Assembly: GCA_009843735.1 (NCBI GenBank)
Contig: VYCW01000122.1
Coordinates: 1-37,914, forward strand
DNA: 37,914 nt
Reading direction: 5' to 3'
DNA from: Acidimicrobiaceae bacterium
GTDB taxonomy: Bacteria > Actinomycetota > Acidimicrobiia > Acidimicrobiales > Aldehydirespiratoraceae
Both the position numbers and the translations under genes were made by a program. The notes under the pieces are model-generated. The model was given only the letters and a program-made list of their open reading frames with translations. It did no database searches and was not told the origin of the DNA. Positions 1 to 9,913 of this stretch are shown in pieces; the first letter of the stretch is position 1; every line of letters starts with the position of its first letter.

Positions 1-196
1 TGCCGGCGCCGTCGCCGGTGAGCGGGTCGGCGCCCAGCGCCCCCCGGTGCTCGAGGTTGCACAGCGCCTTGACCCCGAGGGTCACCACGTCGTGGGACGC
101 CTTGCCGCCGATGTTGCACACGAAGCTGACGCCGCACGAGTCGTGCTCGTTCTGCGGGTCGTAGAGGCCCTGGCGCTGGGCGGGGTCGGCAGCCAT
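1..196 (-). CDS. gltB: glutamate synthase (NADPH) large subunit, N-terminal fragment
   Basis: Only the first 65 codons are inside the window; the gene runs off the left edge. The translation contains [16 protein letters not shown] and later [14 protein letters not shown] and GDGAG, the signature start of the class II (Ntn) glutaminase domain of GltB. In this family a short propeptide is removed so that the cysteine of the CGV motif, here Cys21, becomes the N-terminal nucleophile that releases ammonia from glutamine for glutamate synthesis. The ATG at 194-196 is preceded by a GAGGAG ribosome binding site, which fixes the start. The 188 bases before the trkH stop (197-384) hold its leader and presumably its promoter; no gene is seen there. 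The family call is secure; the small subunit is not in the window. Confidence 0.9.
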   Translation of the reverse strand, partial: MAADPAQRQGLYDPQNEHDSCGVSFVCNIGGKASHDVVTLGVKALCNLEHRGALGADPLTGDGAG

Positions 197-384
197 CGGT
201 CTCCTCGCGGAGGCTGGATCGTCGTAGGTGGCGTTCCCCGGGCCGATTTTGGTGCCCGAACCGCGGCTAGCACGGCAGCGGCAGGGACGTCATTGGCCCA
301 TCACCGCTCGAAACGCTTGCACCAACCTACCGAAACCCTGCCATTCCGCAAAGTCAAGACGCGGCCGGCAAGTCGAGCCGCGCT

Positions 385-2022
385 CTACTCGCCGTCGGAT
401 CCGGCCCCGCTGATGTCGTCGAGACGGCGCGACAGGCTCTGGAGGGAGAAGCGGCCGCGGCGCACCGCCGCCCGGCCCCGGTCGGCCAGGGTCAGGGCCG
501 CCAGCAAGATCGGGAAGATCTCCAGGCGGCCGATGACCATCAGCAGAGCCAGCACGAGCCTGGCCGGCTGGCTGAAGGCCACCGCATAGTTGGACGTCGG
601 GCCGGCCTCGCCCAGCGCCGGGCCCATGTTCCCCAGCGCCGACACGACCGCCCCCAGCGCGGACTCGAGATCTCCCTCGAGCGCGGTCACGGCCAGCATC
701 CCGCAGAGCACCAGCAGGAAGTGGAGCAGGAAGAAGCCGGCCACCCGCGACACCACCCCCTCGCTGACGACGTCGCGCCCGAGACGGATCGGGATCACCG
801 CCCGGGGCGTCTGGGTGTGTTGCACACTGCGCAGCATCGTCAGCCCGAGCACCCGCATCCGCATCACCTTGATGCCGCCCGACGTCGAGCCGGTGCAGCC
901 GCCCACCACCATCAGGAACAGCAGCACCAGCTGGGCCCCGGCAACCCACGTCACGTAGTCGCCGGGCGAGCCCGGTCCGGTGGCGTTGGACAAGCCGGTG
1001 CTGGTTCCCAGCGACACCACGGTGAACACTGCGGCCCGGATCGACGAGCCCAGCGACAGGTGGTTCTCCAGCCATAGCAGGATCACGATGACGGTCGCGG
1101 CCAGGCCCAGCATCGCCAGGTACGAGCGGAACTCGCTGTTTCGGTGATACGGCACCGTGCGTTCGGCCACCGCCCTCCAGTGCAGCGTGAAGCTGGTGCC
1201 GCCCAGGACCATGCACACGATCACCACCGTCTCGACGGCCACGCTGTCGAAGTGGCCGATCGAGTCCGCGTACGGTGAGAAGCCGCCGGTGGCCGCGACC
1301 GTGAAGGCGTGGGCCACCGCGTCGTAAACCGAGGAGAAGCCGTCGGCAACGAAGAACGCCACCGCGGCGCAGAGCGTGAAGCCGATGTAGACCATCCACA
1401 GCCGCCTGGCGGTCTCGCTCACCCTGGGGGTGAGGCGATCGGACGACGGCCCGGGCGCCTCGGCGGTGATCAACTCCAGACCGCCGACACCGAGGAACGG
1501 GAGCACCGCTACCGCCAGCACCACCACGCCCATGCCGCCGTACCAATGGGTGAGCTGGCGGTACATCATCAGGCCGCGGCCAGGAGTCTCGAAGTCGGAC
1601 AGGACGGTGGAGCCGCTCGCCGAGTAGCCCGACGCCGACTCGAACACGCTGTTAACAATCTGCTCGACGAAGCCGGCGCCACCAGCGGCGAACGTGCCAG
1701 CCAGAACGAAGGGCAACGCTCCCACGCAGGTGATGGACACCCACGTCGACGCGACTGTGCTAAAGACGTGGCGCTTGCGGATCTCGCCGGGACGGGTGAG
1801 ATACCACAGCACGCCGCCGGCCGTGCCGGTCACCAGCGCGGAGACCGCCAGCGCGGCGGTGTCGCGTCCGGTGGTGAGCGCCTCCAGCAGCCCGCAGGCC
1901 AGCATCCCGACCGACACCGCAGCCAAAGCGATGCCGATGACATGCAGCGTCGTCGAGGCGACCCGGTCGCGCAGGGGGGCTCCCCCAGGGTCCGTCGCGG
2001 CGAGGTGCGGGCGCCTAGCCAT
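385..2022 (-). CDS. trkH: TrkH-family potassium transporter subunit (paralogue 1)
   Basis: A 545-residue polytopic membrane protein of the TrkH/KtrB family, the ion-conducting subunit of Trk potassium uptake. The four pore loops are visible: SASGYSASG near 129-137, AATGGFS near 243-249, LGTSTGLS near 338-345 and ALGNMGPALG near 463-472, plus the family loop GCTGSTSGGIK near 375-385. It is the last gene of the trkA-trkH-trkH operon. Its ATG overlaps the stop of the upstream trkH by 8 bases, so translational coupling is likely. All four filter loops keep their glycines, so this looks like the conventional paralogue. Na+ rather than K+ selectivity cannot be excluded from sequence alone. Confidence 0.9.
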   Translation of the reverse strand: MARRPHLAATDPGGAPLRDRVASTTLHVIGIALAAVSVGMLACGLLEALTTGRDTAALAVSALVTGTAGGVLWYLTRPGEIRKRHVFSTVASTWVSITCVGALPFVLAGTFAAGGAGFVEQIVNSVFESASGYSASGSTVLSDFETPGRGLMMYRQLTHWYGGMGVVVLAVAVLPFLGVGGLELITAEAPGPSSDRLTPRVSETARRLWMVYIGFTLCAAVAFFVADGFSSVYDAVAHAFTVAATGGFSPYADSIGHFDSVAVETVVIVCMVLGGTSFTLHWRAVAERTVPYHRNSEFRSYLAMLGLAATVIVILLWLENHLSLGSSIRAAVFTVVSLGTSTGLSNATGPGSPGDYVTWVAGAQLVLLFLMVVGGCTGSTSGGIKVMRMRVLGLTMLRSVQHTQTPRAVIPIRLGRDVVSEGVVSRVAGFFLLHFLLVLCGMLAVTALEGDLESALGAVVSALGNMGPALGEAGPTSNYAVAFSQPARLVLALLMVIGRLEIFPILLAALTLADRGRAAVRRGRFSLQSLSRRLDDISGAGSDGE

Positions 2023-3619
2023 CGCCGTTGGTGGGTTCTGGACGCGGATGGCGGCGCTGCTCGGCCCGCACGACCAGGAACCGGGACCGCCGGACAGCCG
2101 CCCGGTACCAGTGCAGCACCAGGCCCACGCCGGCCATGAGGGGCGGGATCGACATCCGGCCCCCCATCATCAGCGGCACCAGCGCCAGCCGGCCCGGCCG
2201 GCCCAGACCCTCCAGGCGGCCGAAGGCACCGATCTCGCCCATACCGGGGCCGACTGTGCTGACCGCGCTCACCGAGCCCCACACGCTGCCGAGCAGCGAC
2301 ACGCCCGAGACGCCCAGCAGCAGCACCCCGATCCCGACCAGCACCACCCAGGCGATCTGATGCCCGCCCAGGCGGTCGAGGGTGCGCCGCGACAGGGTCT
2401 CGCCGTCGCGCCGCACCAGGATCAGGGCGTACGGATCGAGTTGGCGGCGCAGCTCTCCCCCGGCGGAGCCCATCAGCAGGCGGGCCCGCATGACCTTCAT
2501 CCCGCCTCCCGGCGAGCCCATCATCGTCCCGATCCCGGCCGCTACCAGCATTATCACCGTCGCCGAAGTCCCCCACCCGGTCCAGTCGGCGATCGCGAAT
2601 CCCGTAGTGCTCATCATCGACACCGCCATGAAGCCGGCCTCTCCCCATCCGATGCCCCGGTGCACGGCCATGGCAGCGATGGCCACCGCGAGCAGCAGCA
2701 CGAAGGTCCTGAGCTCTTGGGAGCGCCACAGCGGTCGGAGCCTGCCGCGGGCGATCCACCAGATCACGAAGATCCCTGCGCCCGCAACGAGCATCCCGGC
2801 CGCGGCGACCGCCTGGGTGGCGGCGCCGTAGCCGGCCAGGGAATCGGCTTGGCCGGTGAACCCGCCGGTGGAGGCCGTGCCCAGCCCGAGGACGAGGGCC
2901 TCGGTCAGCGGGAGGCCGGTTAGCAGGTAGGCGACCACGCAGGCCGCGGTGAAGCCGCCGTACAGCACCAGCACCCGGCGGGTCCCAACGGAGGCGTTGG
3001 GCACGAGGTCGAGGCCGCGGCGTCCGGTGGTGTAGCCGATGAGCGCGGTGGAGCGCAGCACCACGGGCAGGGTCACGACCGCGATCAGGATCGCGATCAG
3101 GCCTCCCACCCAGCTGGTGACGCCCCTGAACAGCAGCACGGTGCGCGACGCCTCGTCGGCGTCGAGCAGCGTCACCGCGGTCGTCGTGAATCCGGCCGCG
3201 GACTCCACCAGGGCGTCGTCGAAGCTCCTCAGAGAGCCGGTGCCCGCGTAGAGGGCCGCGCCGAACAGCACCAGCAGCGTCCACAGCAGGCCGATGCCGG
3301 CGAAGACCCGGCCCGCGCTGGCCCGCGCCGGCGCCGCCACCCGCCGTCTCGCGACTGCGGCGACGATCGCGCAAGCGGCCCCCACGCAGGCGAAGGCGAC
3401 CGCGTCGGCGTTGTCGTCGCCGATGCCGGCCAGGCCGCAGAGCATGGTCCCCACACCGACGACGAGCCCGGCATCGACAACCGATGCGAGCGCCCAGGAG
3501 ACGACCCGGGCCGGCGCCTTCTCGGTCCTGCCGGCGAGAAGCGGACGAGCACGGCTGAAACGGCCCAGACGCAGCCTGCCAGCAGCCAGGCGGCCGCCCG
3601 CACCGGCTACTCGTCGCAC
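2015..3619 (-). CDS. trkH: divergent TrkH-family potassium transporter subunit (paralogue 2)
   Basis: A 534-residue TrkH/KtrB-family membrane protein lying between trkA and the other trkH. Pore loops are ESAAGFTTTAV near 139-149, TASTGGFTG near 248-256, MSTTGFA near 336-342 and AVSTVGPGMGE near 452-462; SPGGGMKVMR near 369-378 matches the family loop after the third pore. In loop four the Gly-Asn pair seen in paralogue 1 is replaced by Ser-Thr, so its filter may differ. The GTG at 3619 overlaps the end of trkA by 13 bases and has no clear ribosome binding site; the Arg-rich first 35 residues may be partly non-coding, with a later start. It may form a mixed dimer with paralogue 1 (inference). 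Confidence 0.85.
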   Translation of the reverse strand: MRRVAGAGGRLAAGRLRLGRFSRARPLLAGRTEKAPARVVSWALASVVDAGLVVGVGTMLCGLAGIGDDNADAVAFACVGAACAIVAAVARRRVAAPARASAGRVFAGIGLLWTLLVLFGAALYAGTGSLRSFDDALVESAAGFTTTAVTLLDADEASRTVLLFRGVTSWVGGLIAILIAVVTLPVVLRSTALIGYTTGRRGLDLVPNASVGTRRVLVLYGGFTAACVVAYLLTGLPLTEALVLGLGTASTGGFTGQADSLAGYGAATQAVAAAGMLVAGAGIFVIWWIARGRLRPLWRSQELRTFVLLLAVAIAAMAVHRGIGWGEAGFMAVSMMSTTGFAIADWTGWGTSATVIMLVAAGIGTMMGSPGGGMKVMRARLLMGSAGGELRRQLDPYALILVRRDGETLSRRTLDRLGGHQIAWVVLVGIGVLLLGVSGVSLLGSVWGSVSAVSTVGPGMGEIGAFGRLEGLGRPGRLALVPLMMGGRMSIPPLMAGVGLVLHWYRAAVRRSRFLVVRAEQRRHPRPEPTNGDG

Positions 3620-4959
3620 GTCAACAGCTGGTGGACCTCCCGCACCGAGTCCGGAGTGGCGAAGGCGACCACATGGTCGCGGCCCCGCAGGCGGCTCCTG
3701 CCCCGGGCGATATGCGGTTTCCCGTCGCGCACGATGGCCCCGATCAGGATGCCCTTCGGCAGCTTCAGATCCCTCACTAGAGAGTTGTCGGCCGGGCTTC
3801 CCTTCTCGACCTCGAGCTCGACCACCTCGGCGTCGGACTGCAGGAAGGTCGCCACCGCGGCCACATCGCCGCGCACGAAGCGCATGACGCCGTCGGCGGT
3901 GGCGGTTCGGGGCGAAAGGGCCACATCGACGCCGGCCGAGTCCAGCAGCGACAACAGGGCCAGCTTGTGCACCACCGCGATGGTCTCGGTCACGCCCACG
4001 GACTTGGCGTAGAGGCAGGCCAGAATGTTGTCCTCGTCCTCGCCGGTGAGCGCGGCTACCGCGTCGAACCGGCCCAGGTCGGCCTCCTCCAGCAGGTCGG
4101 CATCGGTGATGTCGCCCTCAAACACCTGCACATCGGTCAGGTCCTCGGCCAGCTCCAGGGCCCGCTCGGCGTCGCGCTCGACGATCACCACCTCCACTCC
4201 CCTCGCCACCAGCCCGGCCGCCAGGATCTCGGCCGTGTGGCCCCCGCCCAGCAGCAGCACATGGCGGGCCGTGCCGGTTCCCAGCCCGAGGAGGCTGGCC
4301 ACCCGGCGGCGGGCCCCCCGCTTGCACACCACCCTCACCAGGTCGCCCTCCATCAACCGGTAGTCGGTGCGGGGAATGTAGGTGGCGTCACCCCTGGAGA
4401 TCGATCCGACCATGAACTCCCAGTCGGGCTCGTACTCGGCCGCGAGGTCCGACAGGCGCCGGCCCACGATTGGGGCGCCGGCCTCGAGGCGGGCCCCGAT
4501 CACGATGGCCTCCCCCTGGGCCATGACCAGGATCTCCGATGCCCCCGGGTAGTCGAGCAGGTTGAGGATCCGCTCCGCCGTCTGGCGGTCGGGATCTATC
4601 ACGAGGTCGGCGCGGAACGCTTGGAGCAACTCGGATGAGGCTCTGCTCCGCAGTTCCGCCGACTCGATGCGCACGATGGTCCGCTCCACGCCGTGCTGCT
4701 TGGCGATGAGCGACGCCACCAGGTTCACCTCGTCCTTGCTCGTAACCGACACCACCAAGTCGCAGTTGTCGATCCCGGCATCGGCGAGCACGCTGGGATG
4801 GGTGCCGCTGCCCTCCACCGTGAGCACGTCCAAGTCGGCTGCGACCTGGCGGAGGCGGTTGGCGTCGATGTCGACCACCGACACGTTGTGGCGCTCGTGG
4901 CTGAGGCGGGCGGCGACGTAGGAACCGACCTCGCCGGCCCCCACGACGATGACATGCAC
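3607..4959 (-). CDS. trkA: TrkA, NAD-binding regulatory subunit of Trk potassium uptake
   Basis: A cytosolic peripheral protein of 450 residues, the usual length of a two-lobed TrkA. It begins with MHVIVVGAGEVGSYVA, the GxGxxG dinucleotide fold of the first RCK domain, with an acidic strand end at VVDID. A second RCK core starts near residue 230 (HVLLLGGGHTAEILA) with VVIVERD. Each RCK domain is followed by a TrkA-C ligand domain; the last is near 370-445. TrkA gates TrkH in response to nucleotides. It is the first gene of the operon and starts with GTG at 4957-4959. Upstream, TAGAAAA lies just before the start, so a leaderless or very short leader is possible but weakly supported. Confidence 0.92.
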   Translation of the reverse strand: MHVIVVGAGEVGSYVAARLSHERHNVSVVDIDANRLRQVAADLDVLTVEGSGTHPSVLADAGIDNCDLVVSVTSKDEVNLVASLIAKQHGVERTIVRIESAELRSRASSELLQAFRADLVIDPDRQTAERILNLLDYPGASEILVMAQGEAIVIGARLEAGAPIVGRRLSDLAAEYEPDWEFMVGSISRGDATYIPRTDYRLMEGDLVRVVCKRGARRRVASLLGLGTGTARHVLLLGGGHTAEILAAGLVARGVEVVIVERDAERALELAEDLTDVQVFEGDITDADLLEEADLGRFDAVAALTGEDEDNILACLYAKSVGVTETIAVVHKLALLSLLDSAGVDVALSPRTATADGVMRFVRGDVAAVATFLQSDAEVVELEVEKGSPADNSLVRDLKLPKGILIGAIVRDGKPHIARGRSRLRGRDHVVAFATPDSVREVHQLLTCDE

Positions 4960-4996
4960 GCCTATTTTCTAGCGCCTCGGGCCGCTACCGCGGCGA

Positions 4997-5587
4997 TCAG
5001 GCGAGCAGTCCGCCCGCCGCCACGACGACGCCGCCGTCGGTGACGACCGCATCGAGAGGGACGTCCCATGCGTCCCGGGGAACCTCGCCGACCTGCTGGA
5101 ACGAGTACGCGACCCCCACGGTCACCGGCCGGGCTGCGCCGGGGGCCACGCCAGCCAGGGCACGGTCGTAGAAGCCTCCGCCCTGCCCCAGCCGGTGACA
5201 GCCCCCGTCGAAGGCGGTGAGGGGCACCAGGACGACGTCGTGGTCGGCGAAGGCCACCAACTCGCCGCCGACCGGCTCGGGAATCCCGAACGCCCCCGGC
5301 TCGAACGTCTGGCCGTCGTGCCAGGCCACGAACTCCAGATCCTCCCCCACCACGCGGGGAAGGGTGAACACCTCGCGGCGCTCGCCGTCCAGGAGCCCGT
5401 CGAGGGGAGTCTCGCCCCTTACCGCCCGGTAGGCGGCCACCCGGCGGGCCTCGGCCATCGCCGGCAGCGACTCGAGCCGGCGCACCACCGCCGCGGAGGC
5501 CGCAGCCACATCGGCCGGCCTCAGCCCGGCCCGCCGGGCCCGCATGTCGGCCCGGAGCCGGGCCTTGGCCTCCGCCACTGAATCCAT
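4997..5587 (-). CDS. 5-formyltetrahydrofolate cyclo-ligase
   Basis: A 196-residue cytosolic enzyme that uses ATP to convert 5-formyl-THF to 5,10-methenyl-THF, recycling an inhibitory folate. Family marks are a basic N-terminal helix (AKARLRADMRARRAGL), a mid-protein region VLVPLTAFDGGCHRLGQG, the nucleotide/folate motif GQGGGFYDR and the C-terminal DVPLDAVVTD. Length matches the bacterial family. It is separated by 37 bases from trkA and is divergent from hppA, with 53 bases between the two starts. The ATG is preceded by TACTCT with a 6-nt gap and no Shine-Dalgarno sequence. Confidence 0.9.
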   Translation of the reverse strand: MDSVAEAKARLRADMRARRAGLRPADVAAASAAVVRRLESLPAMAEARRVAAYRAVRGETPLDGLLDGERREVFTLPRVVGEDLEFVAWHDGQTFEPGAFGIPEPVGGELVAFADHDVVLVPLTAFDGGCHRLGQGGGFYDRALAGVAPGAARPVTVGVAYSFQQVGEVPRDAWDVPLDAVVTDGGVVVAAGGLLA

Positions 5588-5593
5588 CGCCCA

Positions 5594-5599
5594 AGAGTA
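5594..5599 (-). promoter_or_regulatory. -10 element, leaderless start of the cyclo-ligase gene
   Basis: On the minus strand TACTCT stands 6 nt before the ATG at 5585-5587, and there is no purine-rich ribosome binding site between them. This geometry places transcription start at or next to the ATG, as in actinobacterial leaderless genes. Inferred from sequence only. Confidence 0.5.
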
Positions 5600-5640
5600 G
5601 GCTCGCTAAGTTCTACGCCTTCACTAAAGGGAGCAGACTC

Positions 5641-7749
<2,109 letters not shown>

Positions 7750-7807
7750 CAGCAAGGCACTTCCGGCCGGCGGGTCCTGTCGTCGGGCTCCCCCCGGCCT
7801 GGCCGGT

Positions 7808-7825
7808 CGCGGCTGCCCGCGTTTT
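7808..7825 (+). terminator. short hairpin with T tract after hppA
   Basis: CGCGG and CCGCG pair around a CTGC loop and are followed directly by TTTT, 58 bases after the hppA stop and just before the convergent dehydrogenase stop. It is a plausible intrinsic terminator for hppA, though the stem is only 5 bp. Confidence 0.45.
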
Positions 7826-7827
7826 CG

Positions 7828-8931
7828 CTACTGCGGGGCTACTTCTACGACGGTTCTTAGGCCTTGGGCGGCTCGGAGGCGGTCAAAGCCGTCGTTGACA
7901 TCGGACAGGGGAACCCTGTGCGAGATCATGGATTCGAGGTCTAGGTCGCCTCGCTGCCATAGGGCTACCAAGAGCGGGATGTCGCGGCTGGGCCAGCAGT
8001 CACCTAGCAGGCTGCCTACCAGCCGCTTCTGCTGGATCATGAACACCGTGGTCGAGCCGATGTCGGTGGTGTGCTCGGGCGGTGGCGCGCCCACCACCAC
8101 TGTCGTGCCACCGGCTCCGGTGACCTCCACCCCCAGGCTCGCCAGGCCGGGCACGCCGGCCGTCTCGAAGGCGTAGTCGGCTCCCCGGCCCCCGGTGGCT
8201 CCGGCCACCGCGGCCTTCAGCTCGGCCGGGTCTGCGCCCACCGCATCGGTGGCTCCTAGGCGCAGCGCAGCCTGCCGGCGGGACTCGACCGGATCGGAGA
8301 CGATAATGCGGGACGCGCCCGCGATGCGGGCTCCCTGCACCGCTGAGATCCCCACGCCACCCAATCCGGTGACCACCACGGTGGCGCCGCGCTCCACCGA
8401 CGCTGTGTTGAGCACCGCCCCCACTCCGGTCTGCACCGCGCAGCCGATCAGGCAGGCCACCTCTAGGGGCACGTCGTCATCCAGGCGGACCACGCCGGAG
8501 GCCGGCACCACCGTGTGCTCCGCGAAGGCGCCCACACCCAGGCCGCGGTGCACCAGCCGGCCGCGGCGCGAGAGCGGCGATGAGGCGTCGGGCCGGGTGC
8601 CGGCCACGAAGCTCATGGCCTGCGCGCACCGGCTGGCCTGCTGGCGGGCACAGCCGTCGCAGTGCCCGCACGGCGCCAGCGGCGTGAGCAACACCTTGTC
8701 GCCCTCGGACACGTGGGAGACCCCGTCGCCCACGCCGGCCACCACCCCGGCCGCCTCGTGACCCAGCACCGCCGGGAACATGTAGCCGCCCTCGATGATG
8801 GTGAGGTCGCTGTGGCAGATACCGCTGTGGCTCACGGCCACGCACACCTCGCCGGGGCGGGGGTCGGCCAGATCAACGTCGTCGACCAGCTCCAGCGGGG
8901 ACGACGGATCGGACAGCAGGGCGGCTCTCAC
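7828..8931 (-). CDS. zinc-dependent alcohol dehydrogenase (MDR superfamily)
   Basis: A 367-residue medium-chain dehydrogenase. The N-terminal catalytic domain has SGICHSDL (first catalytic-zinc cysteine) and GHEAAGVV (catalytic-zinc His-Glu). Four closely spaced cysteines in CGHCDGCARQQASRC form the structural zinc site, and GCAVQTGVGAVLNTA resembles the class III/aryl alcohol dehydrogenase branch. The Rossmann motif TGLGGVGISAVQGA near 200 binds NAD(P). Class III relatives oxidise alcohols or thiol adducts of formaldehyde, but the substrate here is not determined. The GTG start at 8929-8931 is followed 38 bases after the preceding pfkB-like gene's stop region on the other side of an inverted repeat that encloses its -10 box. 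Confidence 0.88.
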   Translation of the reverse strand: MRAALLSDPSSPLELVDDVDLADPRPGEVCVAVSHSGICHSDLTIIEGGYMFPAVLGHEAAGVVAGVGDGVSHVSEGDKVLLTPLAPCGHCDGCARQQASRCAQAMSFVAGTRPDASSPLSRRGRLVHRGLGVGAFAEHTVVPASGVVRLDDDVPLEVACLIGCAVQTGVGAVLNTASVERGATVVVTGLGGVGISAVQGARIAGASRIIVSDPVESRRQAALRLGATDAVGADPAELKAAVAGATGGRGADYAFETAGVPGLASLGVEVTGAGGTTVVVGAPPPEHTTDIGSTTVFMIQQKRLVGSLLGDCWPSRDIPLLVALWQRGDLDLESMISHRVPLSDVNDGFDRLRAAQGLRTVVEVAPQ

Positions 8932-8934
8932 AGC

Positions 8935-8955
8935 GGCGCCAACCTTACTGGCGCC
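8935..8955 (-). promoter_or_regulatory. inverted repeat enclosing the -10 box of the alcohol dehydrogenase gene
   Basis: Perfect 7-bp arms, GGCGCCA at 8935-8941 and TGGCGCC at 8949-8955, enclose a 7-nt spacer that contains TAAGGT on the minus strand (8942-8947). The block ends 4 bases before the GTG start of the dehydrogenase. A dimeric repressor bound here would cover the -10 element. The arrangement is seen directly; the regulator is unknown and not obviously encoded in the window. Confidence 0.5.
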
Positions 8956-8969
8956 TGCGTCGGTCGCTC

Positions 8970-9836
8970 TCAGGCCCCCAAGGGATCGCCGACTGTGGTG
9001 GGACCCGGCCTGGCCATCACCAGCGACATCACCCGGTGGGCGGCGTCGACGGCGGCAACGTGAGTGGCCCCCGCCCGGCGCGACATCAGGTAGCCGGCCA
9101 CGAACCCGTCGGTGGCCCCGGTGCGGTCCATCACCGTCGTCGGAGGGCTCGACCGGCGGTGCTGGAGCCCGTCCGCGGTGATGACCGCGGTGCGCTCGGA
9201 ACCCAGCACCACGGTGCTCCCGCTGCCCTCGACCGGCTCATCGGGGCCGAGTTCCAGGCGGGCGTGATCGCGGGCCGTGAAGATGACGGCGTCGGGCCTC
9301 AGGGTCGCGACCAGATCCAGGAATGCAGCCGCCCCGAAATAGGCGACCTCGTCGGCGGACAGCCCGGTCAGGGTCATGGGAACGCGGCGTTGCTGGGCGG
9401 TCGCGACGATGCCCTCAACCACCGTTGCGAGCGGATCGGCCAGCAGTGATCGGGCGGGCACGAACAGCTGCACCACCCCGTGCAGCACGTCGTCGTCGGC
9501 GGAGTTGAGGTTGGCCGAGGCGCCCCGGTCGACCAGCGTGGTGCGGTACCCCGCCTGCAGCAGGTTGATCACCACACCGGTCACGCCGTGGGTGCTCACC
9601 CGGGCGTCCACCCCACGCCGGCGAAGGTCGGCGACCAGCGACGCACCCATCGCATCGGCGCCTGCCTGGCCCACGAAGCGGGCCGCCCCTCCCCTCTCGC
9701 AGGTGATGGCGGCCACGTTGGCCGCGGACCCGCCGCGCACCCTGATGGTGCGGGCCTCCGCGACGCGGCCCCGACGCATCCCGTCGGCAAGCTCGACCGT
9801 GAGCTCCTCGACCAAGTCACCGATAGTCAGCAGCAT
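8970..9836 (-). CDS. PfkB-family carbohydrate/nucleoside kinase-like protein
   Basis: A 288-residue ribokinase-like protein. The first PfkB signature is visible as RGGSAANVAAI at 34-44 followed by FVGQAGAD. The second signature reads DRTGATDGF at 237-245: the catalytic Asp243 is present, but the second glycine of the usual DTxGAGDxF anion hole is Thr242. The substrate could be a sugar or a nucleoside; nothing in the sequence decides it, and the altered anion hole could mean reduced or changed activity. The ATG at 9834-9836 has GGAG 5 nt upstream and TAGGGT further upstream (9854-9859). It probably shares a transcript with the alcohol dehydrogenase, although that gene also has its own promoter-like block. 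Confidence 0.8.
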   Translation of the reverse strand: MLLTIGDLVEELTVELADGMRRGRVAEARTIRVRGGSAANVAAITCERGGAARFVGQAGADAMGASLVADLRRRGVDARVSTHGVTGVVINLLQAGYRTTLVDRGASANLNSADDDVLHGVVQLFVPARSLLADPLATVVEGIVATAQQRRVPMTLTGLSADEVAYFGAAAFLDLVATLRPDAVIFTARDHARLELGPDEPVEGSGSTVVLGSERTAVITADGLQHRRSSPPTTVMDRTGATDGFVAGYLMSRRAGATHVAAVDAAHRVMSLVMARPGPTTVGDPLGA

Positions 9837-9853
9837 TGCTCTCCGAGCCGCTC

Positions 9854-9859
9854 ACCCTA
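9854..9859 (-). promoter_or_regulatory. -10 element of the PfkB-like kinase gene
   Basis: TAGGGT on the minus strand lies 17 nt before the ATG. The predicted leader is about 10 nt and includes a GGAG ribosome binding site, so unlike many neighbours this gene looks SD-led. Confidence 0.4.
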
Positions 9860-9901
9860 GAGCCGTCTGTCGCTGGGTGCAGTCGCTGCCGGTCACGGCT
9901 G

Positions 9902-9907
9902 TAGTGT
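9902..9907 (+). promoter_or_regulatory. -10 element, leaderless start of menB
   Basis: TAGTGT, extended by TG on its 5' side, is followed by 6 nt and the GTG start of menB. No Shine-Dalgarno sequence is present, so the transcript probably begins at the start codon. Confidence 0.5.
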
Positions 9908-9913
9908 GCCGTC

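Noticed and set aside
324..357. Possible gltB promoter (TTGACT at 352-357 with TAGGTT at 324-329, minus strand)
   Set aside because: The spacing is 22 nt, too long for a standard promoter, and no better -10 was found.
290..3374. Long minus-strand frames (290-1546 and 1830-3374) overlapping the trkH genes in another phase
   Set aside because: Arg/Gly/Pro-rich translations with no motifs; they are shadows of high-GC genes with clear pore-loop signatures in the chosen frame.
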